Shown here: positions 1 to 7,760 of the stretch, in pieces
Position numbering within the stretch: position 1 is the stretch's first letter
How the letters are laid out: every line of letters begins with the position of its first letter
Assembly: GCA_030833905.1 (NCBI GenBank)
Contig: JAURGG010000003.1
Location: 1 to 62,858, forward strand
Reading direction: 5' to 3'
Length of the DNA: 62,858 nt
Source of the DNA: Schleiferiaceae bacterium
GTDB taxonomy: Bacteria; Bacteroidota; Bacteroidia; Flavobacteriales; Schleiferiaceae
Made by a program: the position numbers and the translations under genes
Notes under the pieces: generated by a model
Database searches by the model: none
Seen by the model: only the letters and a program-made list of their open reading frames with translations
What the model was told of the DNA's origin: nothing

Positions 1-810
1 GGTTCGATAGGTATTGAACGGGTGCGGCACCCGAAGCATGCTGCCGGTCACACGGCGAATGGGCGCCTCCGCAAGACCTCGATCGAGCACCGCGTAGACA
101 ACGGTCGGATCAGCCTCCAAACGTTTACCCTGCTTCAAACGAGTCAAGTACACTCCGGCGATGCGCGGCCACTCTTGGGGCTCCTTTGACTCCGCCTGTA
201 CAATGCTGGCCAACACAGTAACCTCGTAGCGACTCAACCCTAATTTTTGGGCGGCCTCTGTACGGTCGGCGTTCCAAAACGCGTCAAATTCCCGAGCCAT
301 GCGCTGCGCCACCTCGCGCGGCGAAAGCGACGCATAGATTTCGTAGGTATTCGGCAGCACCGGAACAATACTGTCTCCATGGTAGAGCGCGGAATCGAGC
401 GCGTGTGCTGATTCAAAAAAAACCTCTCCCAAGCGCTGGACCACCGCAGTGCGTCCTTGGTAGCCTCGGACCATGAGTTGTCGCGGAGTTTCGTAGCCCA
501 TTTTCAACTTTCGAAGCGTCCGCCACCACGGCTCACTCGGTGAAATTTCGTAGTATCCACGCGGAACACTGAAATTTCCCTGAAGCATGGCTCCCGCCCT
601 GAGCAGGTTGAGGTGCGCTTCGGGATTCTGCTTTGCAATACTGTCCAACACGTCCAAGACAGGGGTCCCGTCCAACGGAACGGGTACTGAAACCCGTACT
701 GAAGAAAAATCCTGTGACGGCCACAAGCCTACCGCCGTGGCAGCAAGTGCAAAGACGGCGATCAACCACCACGGGCGAATTCGGCGAGCGGCACGGGACT
801 TACGACTCAT
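1..810 (-). CDS. mltG: Endolytic murein transglycosylase MltG (3' end cut by window)
   Basis: Cleaves nascent peptidoglycan glycan strands and is thought to release or terminate new chains at the inner membrane. I translated the reverse strand from the ATG at 810; it stays open to base 1, so about 270 residues of the N-terminal part are present and the C-terminus is missing. A basic N-terminus and one membrane segment (about residues 14-30) are followed by YceG/MltG features: LPNTYEIY, then the catalytic-region stretch LASIVQAESKEP with its conserved Glu, then IAGVYLTRL and DPTVVYAV. The start overlaps the stop of the upstream GNAT gene as ATGA (807-810), so it is translated as the last visible gene of dapF-GNAT-mltG. 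This gene order is common in Flavobacteriia (known) and supports the call. Confidence 0.93.
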   Translation of the reverse strand, partial: MSRKSRAARRIRPWWLIAVFALAATAVGLWPSQDFSSVRVSVPVPLDGTPVLDVLDSIAKQNPEAHLNLLRAGAMLQGNFSVPRGYYEISPSEPWWRTLRKLKMGYETPRQLMVRGYQGRTAVVQRLGEVFFESAHALDSALYHGDSIVPVLPNTYEIYASLSPREVAQRMAREFDAFWNADRTEAAQKLGLSRYEVTVLASIVQAESKEPQEWPRIAGVYLTRLKQGKRLEADPTVVYAVLDRGLAEAPIRRVTGSMLRVPHPFNTYRT

Positions 811-1307
811 GACCTTAAGCGCTGCAGAAGTTGCACGTCGCGAAACTCGCGTCCGACACGGTACCAGGCTTTGAGGACTCCCGAATGCTCGTAGCCACTG
901 GCCGCAAAAACGTTCAGCGCAGCAGCGTTGTCGGTAAACACTTCGGCATGAAGGCTCCGCAATCCCACGCGCGTAAAGGCCCAATCCTCGACCAACTTCA
1001 AGCCCTGGCGCCCGAGCCCCTGGCCACGAAACACAGGATCTACAAGCAGGGCCACTTCAGCGCGCTGGTGAACCGGCTGCGCGTTAAAGACATCAAACAA
1101 TCCGAGGGCCCGTCCGTCGGCCGTAGAGAGCACGAAGCGAACTTGCTCTGCCTCCCAAAAGTCACGGTGGGACTCGTCGAGGTAGCGCTTGAGCACAGCC
1201 CGACTGTAGGGAGCCACGCGCAGTCCCGCGTCGACGTGGTCGGCCTCCCAGCGGACAAGTTGGTCAAGGTCTTCAGGCTCGAGGGCTCGCAGTTTTAGGC
1301 CGTCCAT
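807..1307 (-). CDS. GNAT family N-acetyltransferase (RimJ/SpeG-like)
   Basis: A 166-residue acetyl-CoA dependent acetyltransferase. The GNAT core is complete: a beta strand with LGLFDVFNA, the acetyl-CoA pyrophosphate loop VFRGQGLGRQGL at about residues 93-104, and the late ASGYEHSGVLKAWYRVG typical of the RimJ/RimL/SpeG branch that acetylates protein N-termini or small amines. The substrate cannot be read from the sequence. The start lies 13 bases inside the end of dapF and the stop overlaps the start of mltG by four bases, so the three genes are translationally coupled. Its position between a lysine/diaminopimelate enzyme and a murein enzyme is conserved in the phylum, but no cell-wall role has been shown here. 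Confidence 0.85.
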   Translation of the reverse strand: MDGLKLRALEPEDLDQLVRWEADHVDAGLRVAPYSRAVLKRYLDESHRDFWEAEQVRFVLSTADGRALGLFDVFNAQPVHQRAEVALLVDPVFRGQGLGRQGLKLVEDWAFTRVGLRSLHAEVFTDNAAALNVFAASGYEHSGVLKAWYRVGREFRDVQLLQRLRS

Positions 1308-2068
1308 TCTCCGTCAAATACGCGGGCCACAGGCCCCGTGAGTACAATGTTGGTGAAGCCTTCGGAGGTTGCCGTAAAAGCCACCTCGAGCTGCCCGCCT
1401 CGAGCATCGAGGACCACCGGACTGGGCAATCCCCATTGAAGGTTGGCGACCAGTGCGGCAGCCACAGCTCCGGTTCCGCAACTCAAGGTCTCGTCCTCGA
1501 CACCACGCTCGTAGGTGCGTAGGGCGCAGCGGTCACCTTCGGCGGTAAGCCAGTTAATGTTGGCTCCACCCGACGCAGCGTACACGCCGTTGCGCAGAAA
1601 CCTCCCCTCGCCCACCGTGTCTACCGATTCGAGGTCGTCGGTTAAGGCAACATGATGCGGCGAACCCGTATTTACAAACCATCCACCGTGCTGCGCAACA
1701 GGCCGTGGTGCATCGCTAAACTGAACCGATACCCGCCCGTCTCCGAACCAATGGGCCGTATGCAAACCGTCCGCCGCCAAAAAACTGCAGTCCGACCCAG
1801 TAAACAGCCCCTGGGACCGGGCAAAGTCGACCGCGCAGCGCGAACCGTTTCCGCAGAGCGAACCCAAACCGCCGTCGGCGTTGTAGTAGTCGACGCGAAA
1901 ATCAGCTCCGTCTGACGGCCCGACCACCATCAAGCCGTCGGCGCCCACCCCGTAGCGGCGGTGGCAGATTTCAGCGACCAAAATGGCAGGCCAAAGTGCT
2001 TCAAACGAGCCGCGTACGACGACAAAGTCGTTTCCGCTACCATGGTACTTGACAAAACGTCGGAACAT
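1295..2068 (-). CDS. dapF: Diaminopimelate epimerase
   Basis: Interconverts LL- and meso-diaminopimelate, the last-but-one step to lysine and the source of the murein cross-linking residue; cytosolic. The protein from ATG 2068 has 257 residues. It shows the family opening FVKYHGSGNDF, the first catalytic Cys in GNGSRCAVDFA (about residue 75) and the second in LSCGTGAVAAAL (about residue 196). An upstream in-frame extension exists, but it is out of character with the family, and a promoter-like box sits four bases before the ATG at 2068, so I place the start there. It heads the operon dapF-GNAT-mltG and is divergent from the HtrA gene. Confidence 0.95.
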   Translation of the reverse strand: MFRRFVKYHGSGNDFVVVRGSFEALWPAILVAEICHRRYGVGADGLMVVGPSDGADFRVDYYNADGGLGSLCGNGSRCAVDFARSQGLFTGSDCSFLAADGLHTAHWFGDGRVSVQFSDAPRPVAQHGGWFVNTGSPHHVALTDDLESVDTVGEGRFLRNGVYAASGGANINWLTAEGDRCALRTYERGVEDETLSCGTGAVAAALVANLQWGLPSPVVLDARGGQLEVAFTATSEGFTNIVLTGPVARVFDGEWTA

Positions 2069-2072
2069 ACTG

Positions 2073-2080
2073 CGAATGTA
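2073..2080 (-). promoter_or_regulatory. -7 box (TACATTCG) of dapF
   Basis: TACATTCG on the reverse strand, separated from the dapF ATG by four bases (CAGT). It fits TAnnTTTG with one mismatch. The spacing would put the transcript start at or next to the ATG. Confidence 0.5.
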
Positions 2081-2141
2081 GGCCGTGGAACAGTTTTTGA
2101 ATTTCGTCCTCTCGTCATTTAACCCAAAAAATTGTGCGTTT

Positions 2142-3587
2142 ATGAATGCGAAAACTTTTGCCGCCGTCACCGGACTCGCGCTCGCAGCGGGCGTGGGCGG
2201 ATCAGCTCTGTACGATGCCGTGCGCGGACCCCAATCTACAGCTTCCTCATGGTCAGCGTCCAACGGTCGACTCGTCGCCGACCGCCCAGCGTTGGTAACC
2301 TCAACCGACTTCAGCGCGGCAGCCGAACAGGCAGTCCATGCCGTGGTGCACGTCAAAACAGCCGTAGAACAGGGTTATACGTTTAATCCGTTTCAAGAAT
2401 TTTTCTTTGGGTTTGGCCAATCACCCCAGATGCAGCCGCGCATCGTTCAGGGGTCGGGTTCCGGAGTCATTATCAGCCCCGACGGCTACATCGTGACCAA
2501 TAACCACGTGATCGACAAGGCCAAAGAAGTCAAAGTCGTGCTCAACAGCAACAAAGAGTACAGCGCCAAAGTTGTGGGCGTTGACCCCACCACTGACCTC
2601 GCGGTGCTCAAAATTGAGGGCGACAACCTCCCCACCCTCGCCTTTGCCAACAGCGACGAGGTGCGCCTTGGCGAGTGGGTGCTTGCCGTGGGCAACCCCT
2701 TCAACCTCAATTCGACGGTTACGGCCGGAATCATTAGCGCGAAGGGCCGAAGCATCAACATCATTGACAACCAGTCCGCCATCGAGGCCTTCATCCAAAC
2801 TGACGCGGCCGTCAATCCGGGCAATTCGGGCGGAGCCTTGATCAACACCCAGGGCGACCTCATCGGAATCAACACCGCCATCTCTACCCGCACTGGTAGC
2901 TACGAGGGCTACAGCTTTGCGGTTCCGGCCAACATCGTGCGCAAAGTGGTCGACGACCTCACTAAGTACGGCGTGGTACAGCGCGCCTACCTCGGCGTCA
3001 ACATAGCCGACATCTCGCCCGAGCTCGCCAAAGAGCTGAGCATCAGCGAAACCCAAGGGGTGTACATTTCTGACGTGACTGAGGGCGGAGCCGCCGCCGA
3101 CGCCGGCATCAAAAAGGGCGACATCCTCATTCAGGCGGGCGGAAGAGCAGTGAAGAAAATGTCCGAACTCCTCGAGGTCATCGGAAGCCGCCGACCCGGC
3201 GACAAAATGTCTGTGGTCGTGCTGCGCGACGGCAAAGAAAAGGTCTTTAATGTGACGCTTCGCAACCGCCAAGGCAATACCGATGTACTCAAAAAAGAAG
3301 ACGTCGCATCGCTGCAGTCGCTCGGCGCATCTTTTGAGCCGTTGAGCCCATCCGACAAAGGACGATTTGGCCTGCGCTCGGGCGTCAAGGTCACCGACGC
3401 TGGCAGCGGCAAACTGGCGGAAGCTGGGGTTCCGACAGGGTTTATCCTCGTAAAGCTGAACAACAAGTTGGTCAGCAGTTCCGACGACGTCGCTCAGATT
3501 TTGGGCGAACTCGGACCGGGCGACGGAGTGCTTCTGCAGGGCTACCGCCCAAACGGCCGCGCTGAGGTCTTCGCCTTCGCGCTTTAG
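2142..3587 (+). CDS. HtrA/DegP-type periplasmic serine protease with two PDZ domains
   Basis: Envelope protein quality-control protease of the trypsin fold. The product from ATG 2142 has 481 residues, the usual size for DegP/DegQ. A hydrophobic N-terminal segment (residues 4-25) gives export or membrane anchoring. The catalytic triad is intact: His122 in NNHVIDKA, Asp152 in DPTTDLAVL, Ser229 in NPGNSGGALI. Two PDZ domains follow (about 255-345 and 385-475). An in-frame ATG upstream at 2085 would add residues that do not look like a signal peptide, so I prefer 2142. It is divergent from dapF and followed by a strong terminator, so it appears to be a single-gene unit. DegP, DegQ and DegS cannot be told apart by eye. 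Confidence 0.93.
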   Translation: MNAKTFAAVTGLALAAGVGGSALYDAVRGPQSTASSWSASNGRLVADRPALVTSTDFSAAAEQAVHAVVHVKTAVEQGYTFNPFQEFFFGFGQSPQMQPRIVQGSGSGVIISPDGYIVTNNHVIDKAKEVKVVLNSNKEYSAKVVGVDPTTDLAVLKIEGDNLPTLAFANSDEVRLGEWVLAVGNPFNLNSTVTAGIISAKGRSINIIDNQSAIEAFIQTDAAVNPGNSGGALINTQGDLIGINTAISTRTGSYEGYSFAVPANIVRKVVDDLTKYGVVQRAYLGVNIADISPELAKELSISETQGVYISDVTEGGAAADAGIKKGDILIQAGGRAVKKMSELLEVIGSRRPGDKMSVVVLRDGKEKVFNVTLRNRQGNTDVLKKEDVASLQSLGASFEPLSPSDKGRFGLRSGVKVTDAGSGKLAEAGVPTGFILVKLNNKLVSSSDDVAQILGELGPGDGVLLQGYRPNGRAEVFAFAL

Positions 3588-3607
3588 GTCGATTCGCCGT
3601 ACTCCCC

Positions 3608-3658
3608 AGCCGGTTTTGCGTGGACTAAGTGTCCAAAATACGCAAAACCGGCTTTTTT
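3608..3658 (+). terminator. Rho-independent terminator of the HtrA gene
   Basis: A 14-base arm (3608-3621) pairs perfectly with 3640-3653, and an inner GGAC/GTCC hairpin (3622-3625 with 3631-3634) caps it. A run of six T follows (3653-3658). Confidence 0.9.
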
Positions 3659-3708
3659 AATACGCTCTATTTCGGCCACTTAGCTTAGATAAATTGCACA
3701 AAATCGTC

Positions 3709-3739
3709 TTGAGCCCACCCCCTTCAGCGGCTACCTTTG
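3709..3739 (+). promoter_or_regulatory. Promoter of gap (TTG-N20-TACCTTTG)
   Basis: TTG at 3709-3711, 20 bases, then a perfect TAnnTTTG box at 3732-3739. This is the Bacteroidota -33/-7 pattern with near ideal spacing. The start codon is 31 bases further on, so this message has a leader, unlike many others here. Confidence 0.75.
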
Positions 3740-3770
3740 CGGCACAACCCAACCCAAAAACCAAACCTTG

Positions 3771-5222
3771 ATGAATCCGTCCGCGAACGCCTACCCGTCG
3801 TCCGTCCAAGCGCGCATTGCGCTCGAAAAATCCGCCACTGACCTCGTGAAAATTGCGAGCGATTTGTACTACGACCGCAACGTCAAAGTCGTACTCTTTC
3901 GCCAAGCAATTCTCGACCAGCGCGCCTCAGAAGTGCTGCACATGCACGAGCACGCAATCGTAATGGCTGAAGAACGCATCACCGTCGACGACAGCCTGGC
4001 CATGGCCCAAGCCATCTATGAATTCGGAGTTCAAAATTCATCGCTCGACCTCGGTCGACTCGCCACCGAATGGTGCCGCGAAGCCGGATCCTTCTTAACC
4101 CGCAAAGCCTTCTTGCAGCACAAGTTGAGTGGATTCACGGCGGGATCCAACCCTGCGCCCAAACCTGTAGACGTCGTGCTTTACGGATTTGGACGGATCG
4201 GACGCCTCGTAGCCCGCGAACTCATCGCCCAAGAAGGCCGCGGCGAGCAATTGCGCTTGCGCGCAATCGTCGTGCGCGGCGGAGGTGCTGAGGACCTCGA
4301 AAAGCGCGCCTCCCTCCTGCGTGTGGATTCGATTCACGGTCCATTCCCCGGAACCGTCACGGCCGATTCCGCCAAAAATGCGCTCATCGTGAACGGACGC
4401 CCTGTGCTGATGATCAACGAGGCCAAGCCCGAAGACATTGACTACACGGCCTACGGATTCGATAATGTGCTCGTCGTCGACAACACTGGAGCCTTTCGCG
4501 ACCGCGAAGCCCTGGCCCGTCACCAGCAGTCCAAGGGCTGTACGAAGGTGCTCCTGACCGCACCGGGCAAAGGAATTCCGAATGTCGTATTCGGAGTCAA
4601 CCACGACCAAGATTGGGGCGCCGAAACCATCTTCTCAGCGGCATCGTGCACCACAAACGCGATCGTTCCCGTGCTCAACGTGATGCAGGACCAGTTCGGA
4701 ATCGAGCAAGGTCACATCGAAACAATCCACGCCTACACCAACGACCAAAATTTGGTCGACAACATGCATTCGAAGTACCGCCGTGGCCGCGCCGCAGCGC
4801 TCAACATGGTCATTACCGAGACCGGAGCAGGCAGCGCAATCGACAAGGCCATCCCGGGCCTCGGAGCCAAATTCACCAGCAATGCAATCCGAGTACCGGT
4901 TCCAAACGGTTCACTGGCCATCCTAAAGTTGAATTTAAGCCGGGCAACGGACCGAAATGCGCTGAATTCCGCCCTGAAGTCCGCCGCCTACCGCGGACCA
5001 CTTGTCGAACAAATCAAGTACTCGACCAGCCCCGAGTTGGTGTCGAGCGACATCGTCGGGGACTCATGCTGTTCGATTGTCGACAGCGAAGCTACCTTGA
5101 TGCACGCCGACGGCCACAATGCCGTACTCTACGTGTGGTACGACAACGAGTACGGATACACCCGCCAGGTGATGCGCCTCGCTAAGCACATTGCGGGGGT
5201 TCGCCGCAAAACGTACTACTAG
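3771..5222 (+). CDS. gap: Glyceraldehyde-3-phosphate dehydrogenase, long form with N-terminal extension
   Basis: NAD(P)-dependent oxidation of glyceraldehyde 3-phosphate to 1,3-bisphosphoglycerate (or the reverse). The protein has 483 residues, about 140 more than ordinary GAPDH. Residues 1-130 form an extra helical domain of unknown role; the Rossmann fold starts at VVLYGFGRIGRLVA (about 136-148), the catalytic Cys293 is in SAASCTTN and the His320 partner in IHAYTNDQN. The C-terminal YDNEYGYTRQV is typical. Extended GAPDHs of this length are known from flavobacteria and some gammaproteobacteria. The ATG at 3771 is chosen over a TTG directly before it. The gene has its own leader-bearing promoter, as expected for strong expression. 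Whether it serves glycolysis or gluconeogenesis cannot be decided here. Confidence 0.95.
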   Translation: MNPSANAYPSSVQARIALEKSATDLVKIASDLYYDRNVKVVLFRQAILDQRASEVLHMHEHAIVMAEERITVDDSLAMAQAIYEFGVQNSSLDLGRLATEWCREAGSFLTRKAFLQHKLSGFTAGSNPAPKPVDVVLYGFGRIGRLVARELIAQEGRGEQLRLRAIVVRGGGAEDLEKRASLLRVDSIHGPFPGTVTADSAKNALIVNGRPVLMINEAKPEDIDYTAYGFDNVLVVDNTGAFRDREALARHQQSKGCTKVLLTAPGKGIPNVVFGVNHDQDWGAETIFSAASCTTNAIVPVLNVMQDQFGIEQGHIETIHAYTNDQNLVDNMHSKYRRGRAAALNMVITETGAGSAIDKAIPGLGAKFTSNAIRVPVPNGSLAILKLNLSRATDRNALNSALKSAAYRGPLVEQIKYSTSPELVSSDIVGDSCCSIVDSEATLMHADGHNAVLYVWYDNEYGYTRQVMRLAKHIAGVRRKTYY

Positions 5223-5237
5223 TCGGTAGCCTCGAAC

Positions 5238-5258
5238 TACTGGTTTCTGGTTTCTTGT
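5238..5258. repeat. Inverted heptamer array, arm 1
   Basis: Three heptamers TACTGGT-TTCTGGT-TTCTTGT. They are the reverse complements of units in the array at 5335-5397; the 11 bases at 5248-5258 are exactly complementary to 5384-5394, so a stem with a loop of about 125 bases is possible. Confidence 0.7.
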
Positions 5259-5334
5259 TCAACGGAATCCAATACAACGACGCACGAAGTTCATGGCTAT
5301 GGGCATCTGACGGAAATTGGTGCTGCGCCGATTA

Positions 5335-5397
5335 ACCAGAAACCAAAAACCAGGAACCAAAAACCAGAAGCCAGTAGCTAGAAACAAGAAACCAAAA
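5335..5397. repeat. Nine-unit degenerate heptamer tandem array
   Basis: Nine consecutive 7-base units of the form [AG]C[CT]A[GA]NA: ACCAGAA, ACCAAAA, ACCAGGA, ACCAAAA, ACCAGAA, GCCAGTA, GCTAGAA, ACAAGAA, ACCAAAA. Noncoding, between gap and tcdA. With 5238-5258 it fills most of the 200-base intergenic gap (5223-5422), in which I see no gene. Confidence 0.85.
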
Positions 5398-5409
5398 GTG
5401 GTACACACG

Positions 5410-5417
5410 TACTTTTG
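5410..5417 (+). promoter_or_regulatory. -7 box (TACTTTTG) of tcdA
   Basis: Perfect TAnnTTTG match ending five bases before the ATG at 5423. No TTG is found at the expected -33 distance. Confidence 0.6.
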
Positions 5418-5422
5418 CCGCC

Positions 5423-6151
5423 ATGCTTCCAACTTGGCTCGAACGTACTGAACTTTTGGTGGGCTCCGACGCCCTTGAACGCCTTCAAAAGGCCCACGTG
5501 CTTGTGGTTGGCTTGGGGGGTGTCGGAAGCTTCGCCGCCGAATTCCTCGCCCGATCAGGAGTGGGACGCCTTACCATTGTCGACGGAGACGTAGTGGACC
5601 CGACCAACCGCAACCGCCAGCTTCAGGCACTGAGCAGTACCCACGGGCAAAAAAAGGCGTGGCTCATGCGCGACCGCATTCTTGACATCAACCCCGAATG
5701 CCAGGTGGATGCCATCGATTCGTTTCTCGACCCCGAAGCCATGCGCAACCTGCTGCGTAGCGCTCAAGTGGATTTTGCACTCGACTGCATCGACAGCGTG
5801 CAGCCTAAGCTCAACTTCATTGTAACCGCCTTAGGTGAAAAGATTCCGTTCATCAGCTCCATGGGAGCGGGTGGACGCTTGGACCCCAGCAAGATTCAAA
5901 TTGCCAAGCTCGAAAAAAGCTACAACTGCCCGTTTGCGCGGCACATCCGCAAGCGTTTGGCCGGAGAATACCGCATTCGAAAGGGGTTTCACGTCGTATT
6001 CAGCACTGAAACCGCCAACCCCGAAAGCGTACGACTGACCGACGGGAGCAACTTCAAAAAGTCGTTCTACGGAACCAGCGCATGGATTCCCGCCTCGTTT
6101 GGCATCCATGCGGCGAGCTTTGCCGTCCGTAAACTGATGGCAAGTAACTAG
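5423..6151 (+). CDS. tcdA: tRNA threonylcarbamoyladenosine dehydratase (ThiF/E1-like)
   Basis: ATP-dependent cyclisation of t6A37 to ct6A in ANN-decoding tRNAs. The 242-residue protein is an E1/ThiF-like adenylating fold: nucleotide loop VVGLGGVGSFAAEFLARSG at about 31-49, the DGDVVDPTNRNRQ stretch with the ATP-contacting Asp and Arg, DCIDSVQPK, and SSMGAGGRLDPSK. These are the hallmarks of TcdA (CsdL/YgdL) rather than MoeB or ThiF: there is no zinc CxxC pair. The start at 5423 is fixed by the promoter box five bases upstream. It ends in TAG within a short heptamer repeat and converges on the lrp gene with a 10-base gap. Confidence 0.92.
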   Translation: MLPTWLERTELLVGSDALERLQKAHVLVVGLGGVGSFAAEFLARSGVGRLTIVDGDVVDPTNRNRQLQALSSTHGQKKAWLMRDRILDINPECQVDAIDSFLDPEAMRNLLRSAQVDFALDCIDSVQPKLNFIVTALGEKIPFISSMGAGGRLDPSKIQIAKLEKSYNCPFARHIRKRLAGEYRIRKGFHVVFSTETANPESVRLTDGSNFKKSFYGTSAWIPASFGIHAASFAVRKLMASN

Positions 6152-6165
6152 TTGCTAGCTTTTAG
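6145..6165. repeat. Short heptamer repeat at convergent gene ends
   Basis: TAACTAG-TTGCTAG-CTTTTAG. The first unit contains the tcdA stop codon and the last touches the lrp stop. Same word type (RCTAGNN) as the arrays at 5335, 30065, 31471 and 59256. Confidence 0.5.
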
Positions 6166-6635
6166 TCGTTTAGATGTAAAATCTGCGTCAGTAGGGCCTT
6201 AGAGCTGTTGATGGGCTCTTCAAGGGCGATCATGGTTTCGGTGTTCGAAACACCTGGAATGTCGCTGATCTTAAAGATGATGTCTTTGGCGTGCTTGGTG
6301 TCTTGACAGCGAATTTTCGCAAAGATTCCGAAGCGACCCGTAGCGATGTGGGCGACGGTAACTTCTGGAATTGCCATAAGCGCATCAATCACCTCGTGCG
6401 TGGCTGAGGTCTTGCTCAAGTAGACGCCGACAAAGGCGATAAATCCGTAGCCGAGCTGGTCGTAGTCCACCTGAAGGCTGGCCCCCTTGATAATTCCGGC
6501 CTTTTCGAGCTTTTTCACGCGAACGTGAATGGTTCCGGGGCTGACACTGAGCTCCTTGGCAATATCCGTGTAGGTTTTGCGAGCATCTTCGAGAAGGTGG
6601 CGAAGGATTTCGCGGTCGACGTTATCGAGTTTCAT
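6162..6635 (-). CDS. Lrp/AsnC family transcriptional regulator
   Basis: A 157-residue feast/famine regulator: N-terminal winged helix-turn-helix (residues 4-60, with DREILRHLLEDARKTYTDIA and the recognition helix near SPGTIHVRVKKLE), followed by the RAM/AsnC ligand-binding domain (about 65-150, GRFGIFAKIRCQD and the oligomerisation strands). The ATG at 6635 is preferred to a TTG three codons earlier. It lies nine bases after gcvT on the same strand, so it is probably co-transcribed; a link to glycine or one-carbon control is reasonable by analogy with Lrp control of gcv in enterics, but is inference. The effector amino acid is unknown. Confidence 0.92.
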   Translation of the reverse strand: MKLDNVDREILRHLLEDARKTYTDIAKELSVSPGTIHVRVKKLEKAGIIKGASLQVDYDQLGYGFIAFVGVYLSKTSATHEVIDALMAIPEVTVAHIATGRFGIFAKIRCQDTKHAKDIIFKISDIPGVSNTETMIALEEPINSSKALLTQILHLND

Positions 6636-6644
6636 CGGAATCAA

Positions 6645-7739
6645 TTAAGCCTTGTAAAACGGAAGCGATACCACCTCAGCCTTGAGGGCCTTGCCGCGAA
6701 TTTCAACCAGCACAATGCTGCCCGGAGCCGCCGAGGCGGTCGGAACATAGGCCATTCCGATGGCCTCGTTGAGTGATGGAGCCATGGTTCCGCTCGTCAC
6801 CTCGCCCACCGCATTGCCGTCGGCGTCTACGATGGGGTACCCGTGGCGCGGAACACCGCGCTCGAGCAGCTTAATACCCACGAGTTTGCGCGCAACCCCA
6901 GCTTCTTTTTGGGACTTGAGGGCCGCGGAATTGGTGAATTCCTTGGTGAACTTGGTGATCCACCCGAGGCCAGCCTCAATCGGCGAGGTCGTGTCGTCGA
7001 TGTCGTTGCCATAGAGACAGAACCCCATTTCGAGACGCAGGGTGTCGCGGGCTCCGAGGCCGATGGGCTCGAGACCAAAGGGTGCTCCTGCGGCGATGAT
7101 CGCATCCCAGGCCGCCGCGGCGTGGGCATTGGGGATGTAGATTTCAAATCCTCCAGCCCCAGTGTAGCCAGTAGCGCTTACCACAACGTCCGAAACTCCT
7201 GCAAACGTTCCAATACCGAACGTGTAGTAGGTCATGGCTCCGAGGTCAAGATCCGTGAGGGACTGCAGCGCTTGGGCCGCCAAGGGGCCCTGAACAGCCA
7301 AGAGTGCGGTGCCCTCAGAAACGTCGGTCATGCGAACGTCAAAATTGCCCGCAAACTGCTGCAACCACGCCCAGTCCTTGGCCATGTTGCTGGCGTTGAC
7401 GACCAGCATGTACTTGGTGTCGTTCACGCAGTAGACGAGCAGATCGTCCACGATTCCGCCAGTAGCGTTTGGAAGGCAGCTGTACTGCACCTTACCTGGC
7501 GTGAGCTTGGCAACGTCGTTGCTGGTCACGGAATTCAAAAACGCGGTGGCATCTGCCCCTTCGACCCAAAATTCGCCCATGTGCGAAACGTCAAACATTC
7601 CGACTTTTTGGCGCACGACGTGGTGCTCGTGGCTCACGCCGGCGTACTGCACGGGCATTTCGTATCCGGCGAACGGAACCATTTTCGCGCCAAGCGCAAC
7701 GTGCTGGTCGTACAAGGGGGTCTTTTTGAGCTGTTCCAT
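6645..7739 (-). CDS. gcvT: Glycine cleavage system T protein (aminomethyltransferase)
   Basis: Transfers the aminomethyl-derived methylene group from lipoylated GcvH to tetrahydrofolate with release of ammonia. The 364-residue length matches the family. Clear features: KTPLYDQHVALGAKMVPFAG at the N-terminus, MFDVSHMGEFWVEG, the folate/active-site Asp in GGIVDDLLVY (about residue 98), GYTGAGGFEIY, and GLGARDTLRLEMGFCLYGND. GcvP and GcvH are not in the window. It sits downstream of the MiaE-like gene (gap about 20 bases) and upstream of the lrp-type gene, all on the reverse strand. Confidence 0.97.
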   Translation of the reverse strand: MEQLKKTPLYDQHVALGAKMVPFAGYEMPVQYAGVSHEHHVVRQKVGMFDVSHMGEFWVEGADATAFLNSVTSNDVAKLTPGKVQYSCLPNATGGIVDDLLVYCVNDTKYMLVVNASNMAKDWAWLQQFAGNFDVRMTDVSEGTALLAVQGPLAAQALQSLTDLDLGAMTYYTFGIGTFAGVSDVVVSATGYTGAGGFEIYIPNAHAAAAWDAIIAAGAPFGLEPIGLGARDTLRLEMGFCLYGNDIDDTTSPIEAGLGWITKFTKEFTNSAALKSQKEAGVARKLVGIKLLERGVPRHGYPIVDADGNAVGEVTSGTMAPSLNEAIGMAYVPTASAAPGSIVLVEIRGKALKAEVVSLPFYKA

Positions 7740-7760
7740 AGAAAGTTGGTGCGGAGCGGG

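Noticed and set aside
2142-3587. Longer HtrA starting at 2085
   Set aside because: The extra residues do not look like an export signal, whereas the ATG at 2142 begins a basic then hydrophobic segment.
5335-5397. CRISPR array
   Set aside because: Units are 7 bases with no spacers, and no cas genes are present.
5410-5425. Kozak-like GCCGCCATG before tcdA and similar GC-rich runs before other starts
   Set aside because: The organism is clearly bacterial; the GC-rich bases are simply the gap between the -7 box and the start codon.
7740-7760. A glycine riboswitch or other leader element before gcvT
   Set aside because: Only about 20 bases separate gcvT from the upstream gene, so there is no room for one.
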